From contig JAUVBO010000156.1 of NCBI GenBank assembly GCA_030591195.1, positions 1-6,652 on the forward strand: a stretch of DNA of 6,652 bases, read 5' to 3'. Under the pieces are notes generated by a model. It made no database searches and had not been told where the DNA came from. It was given only the letters and a program-made list of their open reading frames with translations. Position numbers and translations under genes: made by a program. This document shows positions 1-3,229 of this stretch, piece by piece (the first letter of the stretch is position 1; each line of letters begins with the position of its first letter). This stretch comes from Pseudomonadota bacterium (GTDB taxonomy: Bacteria; Myxococcota; Polyangia; GCA-2747355; JACKDQ01).

Positions 1-51
1 CGTGGCGGAATTCTTGCGGGATCTGCGGAAGAACTCTAGAAAACTCATCAT
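1..51 (-). CDS. minE: MinE, cell division topological specificity factor (N-terminal 17 codons, cut by window edge)
   Basis: MinE binds membrane-bound MinD, stimulates its ATPase and displaces MinC, which keeps the division inhibitor away from midcell. Only the first 17 codons are visible, reading MMSFLEFFRRSRKNSAT. This aligns with the known MinE start of E. coli (MALLDFFLSRKKNTAN): a short hydrophobic FLEFF segment for membrane contact, a basic RRSRK patch and the N-S/T-A step. Two ATG codons stand in tandem at 49-51 and 46-48. The second gives the more typical MinE start, and either could be used. A GAGGTGAG Shine-Dalgarno lies upstream. The gene follows minD with a 21-bp gap on the same strand, as in standard minCDE operons, so co-transcription is expected. 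The identification rests on the N-terminal motif plus position directly after minD. The rest of the gene lies outside the window. Confidence 0.87.
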   Translation of the reverse strand, partial: MMSFLEFFRRSRKNSAT

Positions 52-54
52 CAG

Positions 55-63
55 TCTCACCTC
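55..63 (-). promoter_or_regulatory. Ribosome binding site of minE
   Basis: On the minus strand this reads GAGGTGAGA. The GAGG core sits 8 nt before the first of the two tandem minE ATG codons (49-51) and 11 nt before the second. It lies in the short minD-minE gap, so minE has its own translation start within a presumed shared mRNA. It supports calling minE here despite the short visible frame. Confidence 0.7.
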
Positions 64-72
64 GCTGCTCCC

Positions 73-882
73 CTAGCTGAAGAGCCGCCGCAACCAGTTG
101 CGCTTTTCGTCGTCGATGAACCGGTGCGGCCGCTCCTGTCCGACGAAGCGGTAGACCACGTCGAGGTAGGCCTGCCCGGCATCGGTGGACTCGTCGAGCA
201 CCACCGGCGTGCCGCGGTTCGACGACTGCAACACCGCCTTGCTCTCGGGGATCACGCCGAGGAACGGGATCGCCAGCAGCTCGAGCACGTCCTCGACGCT
301 GAGCATCTCGCCCTTGTTGACCTGACTCGGCGAGTAGCGGGTCAGCAGCAGCGAGGTGCGGATCGGCTCCTGGTCGAGCTCTGCGCGACGGGTCTTGGCG
401 TCGAGCAGCCCGATCACCCGGTCCGAGTCGCGCACCGACGAGACCTCGGGATTGGTCACCACGATCGCGTCGTCGGCGAAGTACATCGCCAGCTGGGCGC
501 CCTTCTCGATGCCCGCCGGTGAGTCGCAGATGATGTAGTCGAAGTCCATCTGCTTCAGCTCGTCGATCACCTGCCCGACGCCCTCGAAGTCGAGCGCGTC
601 CTTGTCGCGGGTCTGGGAGGCCGGCAGCATGTAGAGGTTCTCGACCCGCTTGTCACGGATCAGCGCCTGCTTCAGCCGGGCCTCGCCCTTGGTCACGTTG
701 ATCAGGTCGTAGACCACTCGGCGCTCGCAGCCCATCACCAGGTCCAGGTTGCGCAGGCCGACATCGAAGTCGATGGCTACGGTCTTGAAGCCCAGCGACG
801 CGAGGCCAATAGCGACGTTGGCGCTTGTCGTGGTCTTGCCCACGCCCCCCTTGCCTGACGTGGCGACAACTACCCTTGCCAA
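73..882 (-). CDS. minD: MinD, septum site-determining membrane ATPase
   Basis: MinD is a ParA/MinD-type (deviant Walker A) ATPase. When ATP-bound it dimerises on the inner membrane, recruits MinC to block FtsZ assembly near the poles, and is released by MinE. The 269-residue product begins MARVVVATSGKGGVGKTTTS, with the deviant Walker A motif GKGGVGKTT and its signature lysine at about residues 10-18. Other family landmarks are DFDVGLRNLDL (about 38-48), the Walker B-like stretch IICDSPAGIE (about 122-131) and a C-terminal amphipathic membrane-targeting helix, KRNWLRRLFS. Length matches the usual 270 residues. The start is TTG at 880-882, preceded by AAGGAGG with a 5-nt spacer. This gives the exact family N-terminus, whereas an in-frame GTG at 919-921 would add 13 residues not typical of MinD. 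The gene lies between minC (274-bp gap) and minE (21-bp gap). Confidence 0.97.
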   Translation of the reverse strand: MARVVVATSGKGGVGKTTTSANVAIGLASLGFKTVAIDFDVGLRNLDLVMGCERRVVYDLINVTKGEARLKQALIRDKRVENLYMLPASQTRDKDALDFEGVGQVIDELKQMDFDYIICDSPAGIEKGAQLAMYFADDAIVVTNPEVSSVRDSDRVIGLLDAKTRRAELDQEPIRTSLLLTRYSPSQVNKGEMLSVEDVLELLAIPFLGVIPESKAVLQSSNRGTPVVLDESTDAGQAYLDVVYRFVGQERPHRFIDDEKRNWLRRLFS

Positions 883-887
883 TTTAG

Positions 888-894
888 CCTCCTT
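888..894 (-). promoter_or_regulatory. Strong Shine-Dalgarno that fixes the TTG start of minD
   Basis: The minus strand reads AAGGAGG, a perfect match to the anti-Shine-Dalgarno, followed by CTAAA and the TTG start at 880-882. It lies inside the N-terminal extension that the upstream GTG (919-921) would create, and no comparable site precedes that GTG. A very strong site combined with a weak TTG start codon may set the amount of MinD. Confidence 0.85.
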
Positions 895-915
895 GGTCAG
901 CGTTGTGTCATCATC

Positions 916-985
916 GCGCACACACCACGGGCGTTCACCGCCACGCGGTGCCGGTGTGAGATGCCAGCTGGAACTGTGTGTGCGC
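916..985 (-). promoter_or_regulatory. Candidate structured leader of minD (nested inverted repeats)
   Basis: The 274-bp minC-minD gap (883-1156) holds no gene. Its minD-proximal part contains a perfect 10-bp inverted repeat, GCGCACACAC at 916-925 and GTGTGTGCGC at 976-985. Within it are a 6-bp hairpin with a 3-nt loop (936-941 with 945-950) and the palindrome CCAGCTGG (964-971). An alternative pairing, CACACC (921-926) with GGTGTG (953-958), competes with the outer stem. Just upstream on the transcript, GCTCA/TGAGC (991-995 with 999-1003) can form another hairpin. The outer stem ends about 20 nt before the minD Shine-Dalgarno. If minD mRNA includes this stretch it would be a folded 5' leader, or the repeats could be protein-binding DNA sites. 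No known riboswitch class was recognised. Confidence 0.35.
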
Positions 986-1052
986 TTGTTGCTCAGTGTG
1001 AGCGGGGCGGGTCACCGGTCCCTGGATCCACCTCGCTGCGAGTTTCATAAAA

Positions 1053-1101
1053 GGCGAAAAACCGATCGGGCACAAAAAAATTGCCCAAAAAATTGCCCGA
1101 T
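1053..1101 (-). terminator. Possible weak terminator or attenuator between minC and minD
   Basis: Reading the minus strand from 1101, ATCGGGCA (1094-1101) can pair with TGCCCGAT (1065-1072), an 8-bp perfect stem enclosing 21 nt. It is followed by CGG and a run of five T (1057-1061). A competing smaller stem pairs GGGCA (1082-1086) with TGCCC (1068-1072) around a 9-nt loop. The site lies about 55 nt after the minC stop codon. A large A/T-rich loop and a short T run make it weaker than a typical intrinsic terminator, so partial termination or simple readthrough are both possible. Confidence 0.35.
1075..1098. repeat. Perfect 12-bp tandem direct repeat in an A/T-rich island
   Basis: AAAAAATTGCCC occurs twice head to tail (1075-1086 and 1087-1098) with no mismatch. 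The surrounding stretch from about 1045 to 1112 is strikingly A/T-rich compared with the roughly two-thirds G+C of the window. Each repeat carries one copy of the TTGCCC arm used by the overlapping hairpins, so the duplication itself creates the two alternative foldings. A/T-rich tracts in phase can also bend DNA or host a promoter. A TATGAA hexamer on the minus strand (1044-1049) is a poor -10 candidate for minD with no convincing -35. Confidence 0.6.
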
Positions 1102-1156
1102 AGGTGCAATTGTGTAGGGGCGTGTAGGTTGATGTGGCTGAGCGGAGAGGGTGCGG

Positions 1157-1930
1157 CTAGAGCGGCAGAACCACCAGTAGCCCATCCTTCAGTAGCACCT
1201 GCGCCGGCTTGCCGCGCAGATCCTCGGGCAGCTGATCGGCCCGCAGGTAGTGACCGGCGACCGAGACCAGCTCGGCGGACAGCTGGTGGGCAAAAATGCG
1301 CACGTCCTGGTTGCCCCCAGCGCCGGCGAGCACCCGGCCCCGCAGCGGTGCGTAGGCGTGCACGTTGCCGTCGGCGATCACCTCGGCCCCGGGGTTGACC
1401 GCAGCCAGCAGCACCAGGTCGGTCTGCTGGGCGTGGATCACCTGACCGCTGCGTACCGGCTTATTGATCGTCAGCGAGGGCGCCGGCGTTGCCACCGCGG
1501 TGGCCTCCTGACGCACCGGCGGGCGATCGGGGGCGTTGGGTTGCCCGGCCCGGGATCGGGCGGCCCCCGCCGTCGCGTCGGGGCGTGCTGCCCGTGGACG
1601 GGGGGCCTCCTTGAGCAGCCCGAAGCCGGCAGCCACCGCCTTGGGTCCGGCTGACCCGACGTTGCGCACGCCCACCGGGACCAGGCCGCAGCGGCGCAGC
1701 GCCTCGGCGAGGGCCGCGAAGGGCAGGCCCCCCGCCAGCGCCCCGCAGTCGAGCACCACCGGGGCGCTGTCGAAGAAGTGTGGCAGCTGGGCAGTGCGTT
1801 GCTTCAGCTCGCGCTCGATGCGATCGACGTCGTCGGTGTGAAGTCGCAGGACGGTGGCTGAGAGCACGGTCCCCTTGAGGTCGAAGGCGGGCGGCGGGCT
1901 ATCGCTGGCGGTTCGTCGTTGGTCGCTCAT
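1157..1930 (-). CDS. minC: MinC, septum site-determining protein (FtsZ assembly inhibitor)
   Basis: MinC is carried to the membrane by MinD-ATP and prevents FtsZ polymers from forming Z rings away from midcell. The 257-residue product has the two-domain MinC plan. An N-terminal FtsZ-interacting domain (about 16-108) contains HFFDSAPVVLD. A Pro/Ala/Arg-rich linker spans about 109-150. The C-terminal beta-helix domain (about 152-257) carries the hallmarks VRSGQ, NPGAEVIADGNVHAY and LRGRVLAGAGG. RSGQ lies on the surface known to contact MinD. The usual YGPLRGR reads YAPLRGR here, a mild variation. ATG at 1928-1930 was chosen because MSDQRR leads into the domain at normal distance. A GTG 60 bp upstream (1988-1990) would add a hydrophobic tail with no family match. 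The Shine-Dalgarno is weak (GGGCAG). It is divergent from the small membrane protein at 2012 and is first in the minCDE cluster. Confidence 0.95.
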   Translation of the reverse strand: MSDQRRTASDSPPPAFDLKGTVLSATVLRLHTDDVDRIERELKQRTAQLPHFFDSAPVVLDCGALAGGLPFAALAEALRRCGLVPVGVRNVGSAGPKAVAAGFGLLKEAPRPRAARPDATAGAARSRAGQPNAPDRPPVRQEATAVATPAPSLTINKPVRSGQVIHAQQTDLVLLAAVNPGAEVIADGNVHAYAPLRGRVLAGAGGNQDVRIFAHQLSAELVSVAGHYLRADQLPEDLRGKPAQVLLKDGLLVVLPL

Positions 1931-2011
1931 CTCTGCCCGCAAGGATAGGGAACAATGATCGAAGTAAAAAGCACCAAACGGGGCTAGCACGCTGCTAGGG
2001 TCGAGCGGACG
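1931..2011. promoter_or_regulatory. Divergent intergenic region with a 15-bp palindrome
   Basis: This 81-bp gap separates minC (leftward) from the small membrane protein (rightward) and must hold both promoters unless expression comes from farther away. A perfect inverted repeat, CTAGCA-CGC-TGCTAG, occupies 1984-1998, a typical size for a dimeric regulator site, and it lies 13 bp before the rightward ATG. Its right arm overlaps a possible extended -10, TGCTAGGGT (1993-2001), for the rightward gene. For minC, an A/T-richer stretch (1951-1976) and TATCCT on the minus strand (1942-1947) are the only -10-like candidates, with TTTTTA 17 nt upstream as a poor -35. The palindrome is certain. The promoter calls are weak. 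Confidence 0.4.
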
Positions 2012-2371
2012 ATGAGCATCTCCTCCCCGCGAAGCTACCCCAGCGACATCGGGCTGCGGCTGCTGGTGACCGTCGTCGGCGGTCTCGGCGCGCTGGCGCT
2101 CGGCAGCGCGGCCTTCGTCTGGCCGGTGCGGGTTGGTGGGCTGGTGCTGATCCAGGGCCAGGACCGCCGGGAGATTCCCTTCCGCACGATCGAGTCCTGG
2201 TCGCTCGGCCTCGGCACCACGCTGGCGCTCGGCCTGGGCGAGGGCGAGGCGGTCAGCCTCTCCCGCTGGCGCAAGCAGGGTGACATGAACGCCGCGATCA
2301 TTACCGCGATTCGTCTCGCCGGCGCGACGTTCGCCGAGGACGGTCGGCTACACCGCGTCCGCTGGCCGTGA
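2012..2371 (+). CDS. Small single-pass membrane protein of unknown function, possibly with a PH-like domain
   Basis: I do not recognise a family. The 119-residue product has a short basic N-terminus, one hydrophobic segment at about residues 15-37 (LLVTVVGGLGALALGSAAF), and a soluble C-terminal part of about 80 residues. That part alternates short beta-type strands (GLVLIQGQ, REIPFRTIESW, TLALGLGEGEAVSL) and ends in an amphipathic helix (MNAAIITAIRLA). The pattern IPFRTIESW, then beta strands, then a final helix resembles small bacterial PH-like membrane proteins, but this is inference from pattern only. Coding is supported by strong G/C bias at third positions over the whole frame. The ATG at 2012 has only a weak upstream purine stretch (GAGCGG). 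It is divergent from minC, with a palindrome between them, and convergent with the Cys-rich lipoprotein 17 bp away. A role with Min is possible but unproven. Confidence 0.75.
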   Translation: MSISSPRSYPSDIGLRLLVTVVGGLGALALGSAAFVWPVRVGGLVLIQGQDRREIPFRTIESWSLGLGTTLALGLGEGEAVSLSRWRKQGDMNAAIITAIRLAGATFAEDGRLHRVRWP

Positions 2372-2379
2372 CCGGCCAG
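2362..2379. terminator. GC-rich hairpin over the stop codon at a convergent gene junction
   Basis: CTGGCCG (2362-2368) and CGGCCAG (2373-2379) form a perfect 7-bp stem with the 4-nt loop TGAC. The TGA stop codon (2369-2371) of the rightward small membrane protein lies in the loop. The hairpin sits between that gene and the leftward lipoprotein stop (2389-2391), so it could slow or end transcription from either side. There is no T run on either strand, so it is not a classical intrinsic terminator. Confidence 0.35.
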
Positions 2380-2388
2380 GCCGCCACC

Positions 2389-3135
2389 TCAGCAGCTGCC
2401 GCAGCCGTCGCCGGGGCCGCACTGGTCGCTGCAGTGGGGAGGGCACAGGACATCGCCGTCGCAGGCGCTCGGGTGCTGGCAGTCGACCACGCAGGTCCCG
2501 GCGCTGGAGCAGTCAACGTCGCCGACGCAGGCCTCCTTGGCGCAGCTGACGCAGCAGCTGATCGCCTTGCCGCAGCGGACGTTGCCGCTACAGGCGTAGT
2601 CGCCGCAGTCGACAGTGCAGGAGGCAGCGTTGCCGCAGTCGATGTTGCCGCTGCAGGTCCCCGCGGGGCAGATCACCTCGCAGCTGCTGGCATCGCCGCA
2701 GTCGATGTTGCCGCTGCAGCCGCCGGTGCAGTCGATCCGGCAGGGCCAGCCCGCGGGGCAGGTGCAGCCCTGGCTGCACTCGACCTGGCAGTCGCCGCCG
2801 GGGCAGCCGCCGCAGTTGGGAGGACAGAACAGCCCGTCGGGCAGCAGCCCGTCGGGCAGCAGCCCGTCGGGGGTCGGCCCGTCGGGCAGCAGCATGTCGG
2901 GGGTCGGCCCGTCGGGGAGCAGCATGTCGGGGGTCAGCCCGTCCGGGGGCGGGAGGTCGGGTTGGCTGCCGTCGGTGATCGATGCTTCGCGAGGCGCCGG
3001 CTCGGTGCCGAGGTCGGCCAGGGGGCGGTTGACCCTCACCCCGCTGGTGTCGAAGCGGCAGCTCGCGGCCGACGAGAGGATGACGATCGTCAGCGCCGCC
3101 ATCATGCTCGAGCCGTTCGCGATCCGCCGCCCCAT
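2389..3135 (-). CDS. Cys-rich repeat lipoprotein with Pro-Asp pentapeptide linker
   Basis: Family not recognised. The 248-residue product starts with a lipoprotein-type signal: basic MGRR, hydrophobic core MMAALTIVIL, and SSAASC with Cys26 as likely lipidation site. Ala rather than Leu at -3 makes this an imperfect lipobox. Residues 57-101 are nine copies of a five-residue unit ending PD(G/M/L), such as LLPDG and PTPDM, probably an extended spacer. Residues 104-248 hold 32 cysteines. From Cys132 to Cys231 these follow a near-exact 21-residue period, C-x3-C-x4-C-x5-C-x5, with consensus SCxVxC....CSGNIDCG. The even cysteines suggest disulfides or a stacked beta-solenoid-like fold on the cell surface. 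Start is ATG 3133-3135; ATG 3103-3105 (residue 11) would also leave a signal sequence. No good Shine-Dalgarno precedes either. It is divergent from the PQQ-Sel1 lipoprotein. A long Ala-rich frame opposite is a shadow of these repeats. Confidence 0.82.
   Translation of the reverse strand: MGRRIANGSSMMAALTIVILSSAASCRFDTSGVRVNRPLADLGTEPAPREASITDGSQPDLPPPDGLTPDMLLPDGPTPDMLLPDGPTPDGLLPDGLLPDGLFCPPNCGGCPGGDCQVECSQGCTCPAGWPCRIDCTGGCSGNIDCGDASSCEVICPAGTCSGNIDCGNAASCTVDCGDYACSGNVRCGKAISCCVSCAKEACVGDVDCSSAGTCVVDCQHPSACDGDVLCPPHCSDQCGPGDGCGSC
2431..2742 (-). repeat. About five tandem 21-residue (63-bp) Cys-repeat units
   Basis: Cysteines at residues 132, 152, 173, 194 and 215 of the lipoprotein begin successive units of 20, 21, 21 and 21 residues. 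Each unit has four cysteines, and the best conserved part is CSGNIDCG. At DNA level a 25-bp block is identical at 2632-2656 and 2695-2719, exactly 63 bp apart. A third copy at 2569-2593 has four mismatches. This points to growth by duplication of a 63-bp unit. Confidence 0.8.
2833..2967 (-). repeat. Nine pentapeptide (15-bp) repeats encoding a Pro-Asp linker
   Basis: Residues 57-101 of the Cys-rich lipoprotein are consecutive five-residue units with Pro and Asp at fixed positions 3 and 4: SQPDL, PPPDG, LTPDM, LLPDG, PTPDM, LLPDG, PTPDG, LLPDG, LLPDG. A ten-residue higher-order unit (LLPDG plus PTPDM) is repeated in the middle. The DNA repeats in steps of 15 and 30 bp, so copy number may vary between strains. 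Confidence 0.85.
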
Positions 3136-3141
3136 TCACCG

Positions 3142-3150
3142 ATCATAGCA
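3142..3150 (-). promoter_or_regulatory. Extended -10 promoter element for the Cys-rich lipoprotein
   Basis: The minus strand reads TGCTATGAT, an extended -10 (TGn) followed by TATGAT, which matches TATAAT at five of six positions. No good -35 was found at 16-18 bp, as is common for extended -10 promoters. Its last base is only 7 nt before the ATG at 3135, so transcription would begin at or next to the start codon. That implies either a leaderless mRNA or use of the second ATG at 3103-3105. Confidence 0.45.
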
Positions 3151-3213
3151 GGTCTCAGCCGATCGCTGTGTCGCGGTGACGGCGTGCTACTGTCCCCTGG
3201 CACCCGAGACGAG

Positions 3214-3219
3214 AAAGGA
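3214..3219 (+). promoter_or_regulatory. Ribosome binding site of the PQQ-Sel1 lipoprotein
   Basis: AAAGGA lies 10 nt upstream of the ATG at 3230-3232, slightly longer than ideal spacing. It supports that ATG, which places a clean lipoprotein signal peptide at the N-terminus, over the in-frame upstream ATG-like start that would begin at 3176. Confidence 0.55.
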
Positions 3220-3229
3220 CCCTTGCCCG

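Noticed and set aside
124..522. Open frame on the plus strand opposite minD
   Set aside because: Antisense to a conserved MinD coding region and without any recognisable motif.
883..921. GTG start for minD giving 13 extra N-terminal residues
   Set aside because: The TTG at 880-882 has a perfect Shine-Dalgarno and reproduces the conserved MinD N-terminus.
1931..1990. GTG start for minC giving 20 extra residues
   Set aside because: The added stretch has no match to the MinC N-terminus and would fill the divergent promoter region.
2588..3148. Other-frame readings of the repeat region (minus 2588-3139 and plus 2615-3148)
   Set aside because: Out-of-frame translations of the same tandem repeats; repetitive DNA stays open in several frames. 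Only the minus frame ending at 2389 has a signal peptide and ordered cysteines.
3176..3229. Upstream start for the large lipoprotein adding 18 residues
   Set aside because: It would place the signal peptide internally, and the Shine-Dalgarno at 3214-3219 fits the ATG at 3230.
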